Shown: positions 9,375-16,328 of the stretch, in pieces
Layout: each line of letters starts with the position of its first letter
Position numbering within the stretch: the stretch's first letter is position 1
Assembly (NCBI GenBank): GCA_947444785.1
Contig: CANFBG010000008.1
Span: forward strand, 1 to 36,591
Source: Microbacteriaceae bacterium
GTDB taxonomy: Bacteria > Actinomycetota > Actinomycetes > Actinomycetales > Microbacteriaceae
Direction: 5' to 3'
DNA length: 36,591 bases
Notes under the pieces: model-generated
The model's database searches: none
Seen by the model: the letters and a program-made list of their open reading frames with translations, nothing else
What the model was told of the DNA's origin: nothing
Made by a program: the position numbers and the translations under genes

Positions 9375-9701
9375 TCAGGACTGGAAGTAGAGGTGCGAGT
9401 GCAGTCGGCAGCCCTCGTTGAACTCGGCGGCACAGGTGGGGCAGGCGTCGACCTGGAGGTAGGCCTTGATCGAAAGTTCTGTCTTGCAGACTCCGCAGAG
9501 CAGGGCCTTCTCGTCGCGCCGGTCGAGGGGCCACTGCTCGGCGGGGTGCGTTGCGGTCTGCTCGTGACAGAGATGGCACGGGTAATAGAGCTGACAACAG
9601 GCGAACTTGATGGCGATGACGTCTTTGGTCGTGCCGTAGTGCACGCAGCGCGTCTCGTCGTCGATGGCGGGGCCATAGACCGTGGGACCGGAGAAGATCA
9701 A
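9375..9701 (-). CDS. CHY zinc-finger protein, last gene of the biotin uptake operon
   Basis: This 108-residue protein has the full CHY zinc-finger signature. It runs DETRCVHYGTTKDVIAIKF, then CCQLYYPCHLCH, a downstream His, CGVCKTEL, CPTCAAEFNEGC and HSHLYF. About ten Cys plus several His would bind several zinc ions. Relatives include eukaryotic Hot13 and the CHY region of Pirh2; bacterial members have no settled function. Translation starts at a TTG that overlaps the bioN stop (TTGA), so it is translationally coupled to the biotin transporter. A role linked to biotin or metal handling is therefore possible. It has no signal peptide or membrane segment. Confidence 0.9.
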   Translation of the reverse strand: MIFSGPTVYGPAIDDETRCVHYGTTKDVIAIKFACCQLYYPCHLCHEQTATHPAEQWPLDRRDEKALLCGVCKTELSIKAYLQVDACPTCAAEFNEGCRLHSHLYFQS

Positions 9702-10294
9702 TCGATGCCCCGGGCGGCGAGGGCGTCGGCGAGCTCGTCGGAGTGCTTCAGCGACAGGATCAGCAGCGGCACGACGAAGGTGGCGGGGCGCACGGGCACG
9801 CCGCGCGCGCGTTGGGCGTCGCGGATTCTCGTCGCGATTCCCATGATGACCGGGATCGTTGTGATCGTCATGCCGAGGAGCAGGCCGACCCTGGCGGGGT
9901 CTACGCCGAAGCGGCGAAGCGGCCCCAGGGCGTGCTCCGTCGCATCCAGGAGGGCGGGGATTCGGGTCGTGAGCGTGATCAGGGCGGCGAGCACGATGAC
10001 CGCGAGGACGCGGCCGGTGTTCGTTGCTGCGGCCAGCGGCGGCAAGAAGATCAGCTGCGTGACCAGCATGATCACGATCACCCAGCGCACGACGGAGATC
10101 TGGGCGAGGAGCGTGCCCAGGCCGAGACCGGCGGCGAGGTAGCCGATGATCGCCAGGGCGGCGGCCACCGGAACGGTGAACGGGTTCTCGGCGGAGAGGG
10201 TGATCGCCAGCGCGACGATCATGAAGACGAGCACCTTGGCTCCGGCCGGTGCACGGTGCAGCGGGCTGGTGCCCTCCCGGTACAGGGCGATCAC
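9698..10294 (-). CDS. bioN: BioN, transmembrane (T) component of the biotin ECF transporter
   Basis: This is a 198-residue EcfT/CbiQ-family membrane protein that couples the ATPase BioM to the biotin-binding BioY. About five or six hydrophobic segments are visible. Two Ala-Arg-Gly coupling motifs are present: RDAQRARG (158-165) and ADALAARG (189-196), the usual contacts to the ATPase. The length is normal for BioN, which is shorter than group II EcfT proteins. It overlaps bioM upstream (ATGA) and the CHY gene downstream (TTGA) by 4 bp. The biotin assignment rests on the adjacent bioY and bioM genes. Confidence 0.93.
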   Translation of the reverse strand: MIALYREGTSPLHRAPAGAKVLVFMIVALAITLSAENPFTVPVAAALAIIGYLAAGLGLGTLLAQISVVRWVIVIMLVTQLIFLPPLAAATNTGRVLAVIVLAALITLTTRIPALLDATEHALGPLRRFGVDPARVGLLLGMTITTIPVIMGIATRIRDAQRARGVPVRPATFVVPLLILSLKHSDELADALAARGID

Positions 10295-10983
10295 GCGTGC
10301 TCGCGCTCGTAGCGGTCGACGACGAAATCGGGCTCGCCCCGTTCTACGAGGCGGCCCTCCTCGAATCTCAGAACGACGTCACAGCGCCGCGCGAGATTGA
10401 GGTCATGGGTGACGAGAACCAGCTGCTGTGTCAGCTCGTCGAGAAGGTGGTTGCCGATGCGTCGGGTGTTCGCGGCGTCCAGCATCGCCGTCGGCTCGTC
10501 AGCCACCACGAGGTCGGGCTCGCCGATCAGCACGGTGCTCAGGGCGAGCAGCTGCTTCTGGCCGCCCGAGAGGCCGTGGGCCGGGGCGGCGGAGTGTGCG
10601 GTCAGGCCGTAGGCCTCAAGTGTTGCCGCGACACGCTCGGCAACCTCGGTGCGGGAGAGCCCGCGACCGCGCAGGGAGAACGCCACGTCTTCGGCGACCG
10701 TGGGCATGACGATCTGCGCATCCGGATTGCTGAAGATGAAGCCGACCCGCCGGCGCAGCTGCTTCGCCTGACCGGCTGGATCGAGGCCGTGCACCCGCAC
10801 CTGCCCGGTGGTGGGCAGTACGAGGGCGTTCAACATGCGCGCGAAGGTGGACTTCCCCGAGCCGTTCGAGCCGATCACGCCGATGCGCCGCTCGGTCAGG
10901 GTAACCGAGACATCGCTCAGGGCAGGACGGTCGCCGAAGTCGACGGAGACTCCGTCGAAGCTGATCTCGGAAGCGGAGGTCAC
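10291..10983 (-). CDS. bioM: BioM, ATPase (A) component of the biotin ECF transporter
   Basis: This is an ABC ATPase of 230 residues. The track ORF runs much further upstream through bioY in another frame; the real start is the GTG at 10983, which overlaps the bioY stop as GTGA. All ABC motifs are present: Walker A GSNGSGKST (38-46), an ECF-type Q-loop FSNPDAQIV, signature LSGGQKQLLAL, Walker B LVVADEPTAMLD and H-loop LVTHDLN. It powers biotin uptake through BioN and BioY at the cytoplasmic membrane. Confidence 0.94.
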   Translation of the reverse strand: MTSASEISFDGVSVDFGDRPALSDVSVTLTERRIGVIGSNGSGKSTFARMLNALVLPTTGQVRVHGLDPAGQAKQLRRRVGFIFSNPDAQIVMPTVAEDVAFSLRGRGLSRTEVAERVAATLEAYGLTAHSAAPAHGLSGGQKQLLALSTVLIGEPDLVVADEPTAMLDAANTRRIGNHLLDELTQQLVLVTHDLNLARRCDVVLRFEEGRLVERGEPDFVVDRYEREHA

Positions 10984-11582
10984 CGGGCCGAGACTGAGGC
11001 TTTGGCTGTGACGGCGGGCTTGCGGCCGAATGCCGCGGGGTAGGCGCGGTAGAGGGCGAGGGTGATCAGGGTCGTCACGATGACCTTGATGATGTCGCCC
11101 GGCAGGAAGACGACGTTCGAGAGGGCAGCTTGGCCAAGAGGCAGTTTTGTCACGAGCGACAGCACGGGGATGCCGATGGCGTAGACGACGAGAACGCCGC
11201 CGACAAACGAGCCGAGGGCGATGCGCCACCACGATGGCTTGCGGATGTTGCCGCGCACGATGGCACCGATGACGAACGCTCCGAGGATCCAACCGATCAA
11301 GTACCCGCCGGTCGGGCCGGCGAAGACACCGGCGCCGCCACGTCCACCGGACAGCAGCGGCAGGCCGATGAAGACGAGTACCTCGAAGACGGCGACGGCC
11401 GCGGCTCCGCGCCAGGAACCCAGGACGGCGCCGGCCAGCATGACGCCGAGCGTCTGGGCGGTGATCGGCACGGCTCCGCCGAACGCGGGAATGGCCGCGG
11501 GGATGCCAAGCACGGCGATGATGGCGGCGAAGACCGCGATGCGGGTGATGTCGCGAATCTCGAATCGGTTTTTCTGGGCCAT
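10980..11582 (-). CDS. bioY: BioY, biotin-binding (S) component
   Basis: This is a 200-residue membrane protein with about six transmembrane segments and the BioY hallmarks, including VPITAQTLGVMLAGAVLG and GPTGGYLIGWILGAF. It captures biotin for the BioMN energising module. I place the start at the ATG at 11582 (MAQKNRFEIRD), with GAAGGA nine bases upstream. The track start at 11666 would run through the operators and begins opposite the bioQ start codon. It is the first gene of bioY-bioM-bioN-CHY, and the two BioQ-like palindromes lie 32-62 bp upstream of its start codon. Confidence 0.95.
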   Translation of the reverse strand: MAQKNRFEIRDITRIAVFAAIIAVLGIPAAIPAFGGAVPITAQTLGVMLAGAVLGSWRGAAAVAVFEVLVFIGLPLLSGGRGGAGVFAGPTGGYLIGWILGAFVIGAIVRGNIRKPSWWRIALGSFVGGVLVVYAIGIPVLSLVTKLPLGQAALSNVVFLPGDIIKVIVTTLITLALYRAYPAAFGRKPAVTAKASVSAR

Positions 11583-11613
11583 GACGTGTTCCTTCACCTC
11601 GTGGGCATTCACC

Positions 11614-11626
11614 TGAACGCCGTTCA
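11614..11626. promoter_or_regulatory. BioQ-type operator 1, TGAACGCCGTTCA
   Basis: This is a perfect 13-bp palindrome with TGAAC and GTTCA arms and a 3-bp spacer. It closely matches the BioQ motif described in Corynebacterium glutamicum (TGAAC-N3-GTTAC). It sits in the bioY-bioQ divergent region, nearer to bioY. Confidence 0.85.
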
Positions 11627-11644
11627 CCTGAACACTGTACAGGT
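11626..11644. promoter_or_regulatory. BioQ-type operator 2, 19-bp near-palindrome
   Basis: ACCTGAACACTGTACAGGT is palindromic around position 11635 except for one mismatched pair. It contains TGAAC-N3-GTACA. Its centre is 15 bp from the centre of operator 1. Its right edge ends 13 bp before GGAGGA of the regulator gene, so occupancy should block bioQ and probably bioY transcription. Confidence 0.82.
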
Positions 11645-11665
11645 AGCTGATACGGTGGAGGAACA

Positions 11666-12298
11666 ATGACTAAATCAGGCGACGCCAGCGACAGATACGT
11701 GCGGCACACCCGCGAGGACGTCGCCGCGGCGGCTCTCGCCATTCTCGACGAGTACGGCCTGCCCGACCTTACGATGCGCCGCCTCGCCTCGACCCTCGAC
11801 GTGCAGCCCAGCGCCCTCTACTGGCACTTCGACAACAAGCAGACCCTGTTGGCGCATCTGGCCGACCAGATCATCGCCCGCGCTGCTGTCGTGCGACCGA
11901 GCACGAACGACTGGGCTGGTTCCGTGCGGGGCGAGGCCGAGGCCCTTCGCGACGCACTGCTGGCATTCCGCGACGGCGCCGAGGTCGTCTCCAGCACGCT
12001 GGCCCTCGGGCTCGGCGCGGGCCAGGCCCAGGAGCGTCTCGCCCGGGCGATCGCTGCCGCCGGCTTCGAGCCAGAGACGTGCGAGATCGCTGCCGCCGCG
12101 TTTCTGCACTTCATCCTCGGTCACGTCTCCCACGAGCAGCAGCGGCTTCAGGCAGACAGCCTCGGCGTGGTGAACCCGGCGCTTTCGGCAGACCCCGCCG
12201 GCATCAAGGCGGGCTCGCTCGTGAGGCAGTCCTTCGACTTCGGCATCACCCTGCTCGTGACCGGTCTCGAGCAGCAGCGCACGAGCCTCCGCCGCTGA
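11666..12298 (+). CDS. bioQ: TetR-family regulator of biotin uptake, BioQ-like
   Basis: This is a 210-residue TetR-family repressor. Residues of about 12-60 form the DNA-binding domain (TREDVAAAALAILDEYGLPDLTMRRLASTLDVQPSALYWHF), and the remainder resembles the TetR_C ligand domain. It is divergent from bioYMN and shares an 83-bp region that contains two BioQ-type operators. BioQ represses biotin genes in corynebacteria and mycobacteria, so autoregulation plus repression of bioYMN is expected here. The ATG follows GGAGGA with a short 3-4 nt spacer. Assignment as BioQ depends on context and operator; the fold alone would only say TetR. No biotin synthesis genes lie in the window. Confidence 0.88.
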   Translation: MTKSGDASDRYVRHTREDVAAAALAILDEYGLPDLTMRRLASTLDVQPSALYWHFDNKQTLLAHLADQIIARAAVVRPSTNDWAGSVRGEAEALRDALLAFRDGAEVVSSTLALGLGAGQAQERLARAIAAAGFEPETCEIAAAAFLHFILGHVSHEQQRLQADSLGVVNPALSADPAGIKAGSLVRQSFDFGITLLVTGLEQQRTSLRR

Positions 12299-12316
12299 GT
12301 CAGAGCGGCAAGGCGC

Positions 12317-12322
12317 TAGCGT
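12317..12322 (+). promoter_or_regulatory. -10 box TAGCGT for leaderless LysE-type exporter transcript
   Basis: TAGCGT, 6 nt (CAGATC), then the ATG at 12329. This suggests the exporter has its own promoter despite lying only 30 bp after bioQ. Confidence 0.5.
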
Positions 12323-12328
12323 CAGATC

Positions 12329-12985
12329 ATGACCATCACTCAGGCGCTGCTCTCGTTCGCCCTGATCGCGGCGCTCTTGACGATAATTCCGGGGCTCGAT
12401 ACCGCGCTGGTGCTGCGCTCGGCGATCACCCGGGGCGGCCGCTATGCGCTTGCGACGGCGGTGGGGATCAATACCGGCGCTCTCGTGTGGGGGATCGCGG
12501 CGGCGGTCGGGGCATCCGCGTTGCTGGCGACATCCGAGGTGGCGTATCGAATACTGACGCTGGCCGGAGCGGCGTACATGGTCATCTTCGGCGTCACTCT
12601 CTTCTACAGGAGCTTTCGCCGGGAGCCACACGTGGCGACACTCGTGACGGAGGCGGCTCCGGCACGGCGGCCCGTTCGCCGCGGTGACCTCGCCACGGCC
12701 TGGGCGAGCGGAGTCGGCACGAACCTGCTGAATCCGAAGGTCGGCATCTTCTACATCGCCACGATTCCGCAGTTCATTCCGGCCGGCGTGAACCCCCTTC
12801 TGATGGGCATTCTGCTGGCGCTCGTGCACAATGTGTTCGGCTTGGCCTGGGCGGGCCTCATAATCGGAAGTACGAAGATAGCGGCCCGGTGGCTTGCGAG
12901 CCCCGCCGTGACGAAGATCACCGATCGCGTCACGGGCACCGTTCTGGTTGGATTCGGCCTCAAGCTGGCGATCTGGCCCAACTGA
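12329..12985 (+). CDS. LysE/RhtB-family amino-acid exporter
   Basis: This is a 218-residue membrane protein with about six transmembrane helices. The N-terminal family signature is clear: IIPGLDTALVLRSAITRGGRYALATAVGINTGALVWG (about 19-55). The second half repeats the pattern (GVGTNLLNPKVGIFYIATIPQFI). Relatives export amino acids such as homoserine, threonine or lysine; the substrate here is unknown. There is a charged loop of about 25 residues near the middle (FRREPHVATLVTEAAPARRP). The 50-bp gap to the ABC-F gene does not exclude read-through. Confidence 0.92.
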   Translation: MTITQALLSFALIAALLTIIPGLDTALVLRSAITRGGRYALATAVGINTGALVWGIAAAVGASALLATSEVAYRILTLAGAAYMVIFGVTLFYRSFRREPHVATLVTEAAPARRPVRRGDLATAWASGVGTNLLNPKVGIFYIATIPQFIPAGVNPLLMGILLALVHNVFGLAWAGLIIGSTKIAARWLASPAVTKITDRVTGTVLVGFGLKLAIWPN

Positions 12986-13035
12986 TCTTCGTTCCCACAC
13001 TTCCCACTAACCACACGTCCCGAGAGGACACACCC

Positions 13036-14628
13036 ATGAGCCTCATCAGGATGCAGGACATCAGCGTCAAGTACGAGAACACCCAGATTCTGCGCGAGGT
13101 GTTCTTCCGCCTCGAGCCCGGCGACCGCGTGGGCATGATCGGCAAGAACGGCTCGGGCAAGACGACCATCCTAAAGCTCGCGCTCGAGCAGGTCATTCCC
13201 GACAGCGGCACGGTCTCGATCGAGCAGGGCACCAAGATCGGCTACTTCTCCCAGTTCTCCGAGCTGGATGGCACGGCCACCATCGCTGAGGTTCTCGACG
13301 GCCTGTTCGTCGAAATCAAGGCGGTCGAGGCTGAGCTGGCCTCGATCGACGTGGCCATCGCGGCAGACCCCTCGGGCAACGGCCTCGACGCGCTGATCCA
13401 GCGCCAGGGCGAGCTGTTCGAGGAGATGGAGCGCCTCGACGGCTGGGACTACCAGCGCCACATCGATACCGCCCTCACGACGCTGGGCTTCAGCGAGGAG
13501 CACCGGGTTTTGCCCATCGACGATCTCTCGGGCGGCTGGCGCAACCGGGCCGCGCTCGCGAAGATCCTGCTCGAGGCGCCCGACGTGCTGCTGCTGGACG
13601 AGCCGACAAACTTCCTCGACGTCGCCGGCGTCGAGTGGCTCGAGTCGTGGTTCCGGGACTTCAAGGGCGCCGCCGTCATCGTCTCGCACGACCGGCGCTT
13701 CCTCGATGCCGTCGTCACCCGCATCATCGAGGTCGAGAACTTCCACCTGCACGAGTACCCCGGAAACTTCGGCGAGTACGTCATCGCCAAGCAGTTTCGC
13801 CTGAAGAGCATCGAGGCGCAGTTCGTGCACGAGAACGAGCTGCTGGCGTTCGAGGCCGAGGGCATCGCCGATCGCCGCGAGGCGCTGAAGGCCTCGAGCA
13901 AGAAGCTCGACGGCCAGCTGGCCCAGATCAAGAAGAACCGCGCGCCGCGACCGGTCGACGAGATCATCACGGAAATCTATCGGGGCCTGCACATCAAGGA
14001 TGTCCTCTGCCGGGTCGAGCGCCTGACCAAGAGCTACGGCGACAAGCTGCTCTTCAACGACGTGACGTTCGAGATTCGCCGGGGCAACCGCTTCGTCGTC
14101 CTCGGCGCCAACGGCAGCGGCAAGAGCACGCTGCTTCGCGTATTGACCGGTGAGGAATCCGCCGACTCGGGGCGCGCCGACTGGGCCAAGGGCGCGGGCT
14201 TCGTCTCCTACAACCAGATGCTGGCCGACCTCGATGTGACCGACACCGTGAGTCACGCCGTGAACGCCCTGCCCGACAGCCTCGCGCTGACGGCGACCAA
14301 GAAGTCGGTCAACCGCTTCCTCGCGATGTTCCAGTTCTCCGAGGCCGACCTCAAGAAGAAGATCGGCGATCTCTCCGGTGGCCAGCGCGCCCGCGTGGCG
14401 ATGGCGCAGTGCCTGCTTTCCGGCGCATCCGTCCTGCTGCTGGATGAGCCCACCAACCACCTCGACATGTCGAGCACTCAGGTGATGGAGCGGGCCCTGA
14501 TGCACTTCCCGGGCGCCATCGTCGTCGTGAGCCACGACCGGTTCTTCACCGACAAGATCGCCAACCGGCGCCTCGTGTTCGGTTCCCCTGCGGCCGCCCC
14601 CGGCGAGATCGAGTACCGCGCGGCGTAG
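13036..14628 (+). CDS. ABC-F ATPase (ribosome-associated type)
   Basis: This is a soluble protein of 530 residues with two ABC ATPase domains and no membrane segments, as in the ABC-F family that acts on the ribosome. The start is the ATG at 13036 with GAGAGGA seven bases upstream; the track start at 12889 is spurious. NBD1 has GKNGSGKTT (36-44), LSGGWRNR and LLLDEPTNFLD. A charged linker (LKASSKKLDGQLAQIKKNRAP) precedes NBD2, which has GANGSGKST, LSGGQRAR and LLLDEPTNHLD. Family members set translation pace or protect ribosomes from antibiotics; motif reading cannot separate the two. It is probably co-transcribed with the small AlkD-like gene 21 bp downstream. Confidence 0.93.
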   Translation: MSLIRMQDISVKYENTQILREVFFRLEPGDRVGMIGKNGSGKTTILKLALEQVIPDSGTVSIEQGTKIGYFSQFSELDGTATIAEVLDGLFVEIKAVEAELASIDVAIAADPSGNGLDALIQRQGELFEEMERLDGWDYQRHIDTALTTLGFSEEHRVLPIDDLSGGWRNRAALAKILLEAPDVLLLDEPTNFLDVAGVEWLESWFRDFKGAAVIVSHDRRFLDAVVTRIIEVENFHLHEYPGNFGEYVIAKQFRLKSIEAQFVHENELLAFEAEGIADRREALKASSKKLDGQLAQIKKNRAPRPVDEIITEIYRGLHIKDVLCRVERLTKSYGDKLLFNDVTFEIRRGNRFVVLGANGSGKSTLLRVLTGEESADSGRADWAKGAGFVSYNQMLADLDVTDTVSHAVNALPDSLALTATKKSVNRFLAMFQFSEADLKKKIGDLSGGQRARVAMAQCLLSGASVLLLDEPTNHLDMSSTQVMERALMHFPGAIVVVSHDRFFTDKIANRRLVFGSPAAAPGEIEYRAA

Positions 14629-14649
14629 AGCCCGGGGGAGAATTAGCGG

Positions 14650-15159
14650 ATGAGTCAGGCGGGGGAGTTCATCGATGCCGCTCTTCAGCGTGAGGCATCG
14701 GAGAGCCGGGCCGATGAGGATTTCTATCGTCTGGGCAGCCCGGGCGAGCTGACGTTCTATGGCGCCTCGATGGGTGCGATTCGCGGCACACTTCGTGACC
14801 TTGAGCGGGGACACCCGGCGCTCTCGCACGATGAGCTGACCGCACTCAGCTCGGAGTTGTGGGCCGTGCCGGTATTCGAGCGGAGGCTCGCAGCGATAGT
14901 GCTCCTGCAGTCCCACGCTTATCTTCTGATCAGCAGCGACCTGACCCGGCTGGAGGGCTTTCTTCGCACCGGGGTCGTCGCTGAGCTTGTCGAACCGCTC
15001 GTCAACGATGTGATCCGCCCACTGGTTCAGTCCCTCACCGATGCAGCGCTGGACCGCGCCGTGACGGTGCTCGATCGCTGGGCGGCCGATGGGAACCCGT
15101 GGCTGGCCTACGCCGCCCGGGAACTCAGTGCCGGCCCCGGCCGCTCAACTCGTCGATGA
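14650..15159 (+). CDS. Short, degenerate AlkD-like (DNA alkylation repair) protein
   Basis: This 169-residue protein resembles the first two thirds of AlkD-type HEAT-repeat DNA glycosylases (about 230 residues). Matching parts include DEDFYRLGSPGELTFYGASMGAIRGTLRDL, ELWAVPVFERRLAAIVLLQ and DGNPWLAYAARELS. Where AlkD proteins have a Trp-Asp then Asp motif, this one reads AELVE, so the base-excising Asp and its Trp partner seem to be Ala, Glu and Glu. It also stops about 60 residues early, and its last 35 bp overlap the end of mnhG. It may bind DNA without cutting, or be decaying. A GGGGGAG site supports the start. Confidence 0.65.
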   Translation: MSQAGEFIDAALQREASESRADEDFYRLGSPGELTFYGASMGAIRGTLRDLERGHPALSHDELTALSSELWAVPVFERRLAAIVLLQSHAYLLISSDLTRLEGFLRTGVVAELVEPLVNDVIRPLVQSLTDAALDRAVTVLDRWAADGNPWLAYAARELSAGPGRSTRR

Positions 15160-15466
15160 TCAGGATGTCGCTGCGCAGGTGTTCGCTCGTATAGGCCGCG
15201 CGTCCCACGAGGTGCGCTGCCATGGGGGCGGTCAGCGCCTGGAACAGCACGATGGCGACGACCAGGGTGACCGTTGCCAGGGTGAGGTTGTTGACGGCCA
15301 CATCGAGGGTGACCGCCATCAGCCCGAAGATCTGGGGTTTCGTGGCCGCGTGCAGCCTGGAGAGTACGTCGGGGAAGCGGATCAGCCCGACGCCGGCGGC
15401 GAGGCACATGACGGCCGAGACGAGAACGAGGGCACCGGTCAGGATGTCGCGGACGAGGTCGCTCAT
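15125..15466 (-). CDS. mnhG: MrpG/MnhG subunit of Na+/H+ antiporter
   Basis: This is a 113-residue membrane protein with three transmembrane helices and the family core GLIRFPDVLSRLHAATKPQIFGL (about 27-49). It is a small subunit of the multi-protein Mrp cation/proton antiporter and is needed for assembly. It is the last gene of the operon, overlaps mnhF by ATGA, and shares 35 bp tail-to-tail with the AlkD-like gene. Confidence 0.94.
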   Translation of the reverse strand: MSDLVRDILTGALVLVSAVMCLAAGVGLIRFPDVLSRLHAATKPQIFGLMAVTLDVAVNNLTLATVTLVVAIVLFQALTAPMAAHLVGRAAYTSEHLRSDILIIDELSGRGRH

Positions 15467-15726
15467 GCGCGGTCTCTCTTCGGCAGGAACCGGGCGACGC
15501 TGAAGGAGCCGAGCACGGCGAACAGTGCGAGCACCAGCAGCACGGGCAGGTTGTCGGTGTGCCGGTTGATCGCCATCTCGGCACCGAGGGCGCAGATCAC
15601 GGTTGACACCAGTACGTCACCGGCGACGACCCGGTCGAGCACGGATGGCCCCCGCACGATTCGGTAGACGGCCAGCAGGGCGCTGGCCGCGAACAGCACC
15701 CCCGCGATCGCAATGACGATTCCCAT
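15463..15726 (-). CDS. mnhF: MrpF/MnhF subunit
   Basis: The protein has 87 residues. The track shows it only as the end of a longer ORF; the real start is the ATG at 15726, which shares one base with the mnhE stop (TGATG). It has three hydrophobic helices and the conserved RIVRGPSVLDRVVAGDVL (22-39), whose Asp is a family hallmark. It is a small Mrp subunit in the cytoplasmic membrane. Confidence 0.93.
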   Translation of the reverse strand: MGIVIAIAGVLFAASALLAVYRIVRGPSVLDRVVAGDVLVSTVICALGAEMAINRHTDNLPVLLVLALFAVLGSFSVARFLPKRDRA

Positions 15727-16328
15727 CAGACGGATCCCTCGCTCTCGTGTTTCTCGTGACGGCCCGGATGCTTCGTTGCGGACTGGAGGCGGCGAACGCG
15801 CTCCAGGTCTTCTTTGGAGCCGAAGGCGTTGACGATTCGGCGCTCGGTCTTCATCACGGACTCTCGGAACGTGTCGGTCTCGGCGATGCTCTTCATATTC
15901 AAGACGTGCAGGTAGAGGGTCGAATTCACCCGGTCGATGTCGACGACGATCGAACCGGGAACGATCGACGTGGCGACGGCGGTCCAGGTCAGGATGAGGT
16001 CGCTGCGGGTGCGAAGCGGCACCTGGATGATCGCGTTCGTGAGTCGCAGGCGCGGCCACAGGGCCAGGAGGGCGACCTCGGTTGAGGCCCGCGCGATATC
16101 GCTGAGAAGTCGCATCAGGAAGGTGAGGGTGAACCAGGGGTTCAGGCGACCGCTGAGCTTCACGGCAGGAAGGTAGAAGACGACCGAGACGAGCAGCGCC
16201 AGCACGGCGCCCGTGACAAGGTTCAGCCAGGTGAACTTTCCCCAGAGCAGCATCCACAGAACGACAAGCCCCGCGAGCAGCGGCAGCTGGCTGGCGAAGT
16301 TCGCCAGACGAACTCTCACGGTCGTCAT
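15726..16328 (-). CDS. mnhE: MrpE/MnhE subunit
   Basis: The protein has 200 residues. N-terminal membrane helices (LLAGLVVLWMLLWGKFTWLNLVTGAVLALLVSVVFYLP) precede a conserved cytosolic domain with TAVATSIVPGSIVVDID and LYLHVLNMKS. The C-terminal 40 residues are charged (KTERRIVNAFGSKEDLERVRRL) and longer than in short MrpE proteins. It overlaps mnhD by 4 bp. Confidence 0.93.
   Translation of the reverse strand: MTTVRVRLANFASQLPLLAGLVVLWMLLWGKFTWLNLVTGAVLALLVSVVFYLPAVKLSGRLNPWFTLTFLMRLLSDIARASTEVALLALWPRLRLTNAIIQVPLRTRSDLILTWTAVATSIVPGSIVVDIDRVNSTLYLHVLNMKSIAETDTFRESVMKTERRIVNAFGSKEDLERVRRLQSATKHPGRHEKHESEGSV

Noticed and set aside
9266-9676. Possible extra genes in 9266-9676 on the minus strand, including a tail across the 9270-9374 gap
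   Set aside because: These frames overlap the CHY gene out of frame and show no family pattern; the gap itself holds no supported feature.
11675-13000. 441-residue minus-strand ORF over bioQ and the LysE-type gene
   Set aside because: Shadow of two clear genes; composition is Arg/Glu/Gly-rich without motifs.
13171-14916. 581-residue ORF antisense to the ABC-F gene
   Set aside because: It mirrors the ABC-F coding strand and shows no domain; the ABC-F frame has every expected motif.
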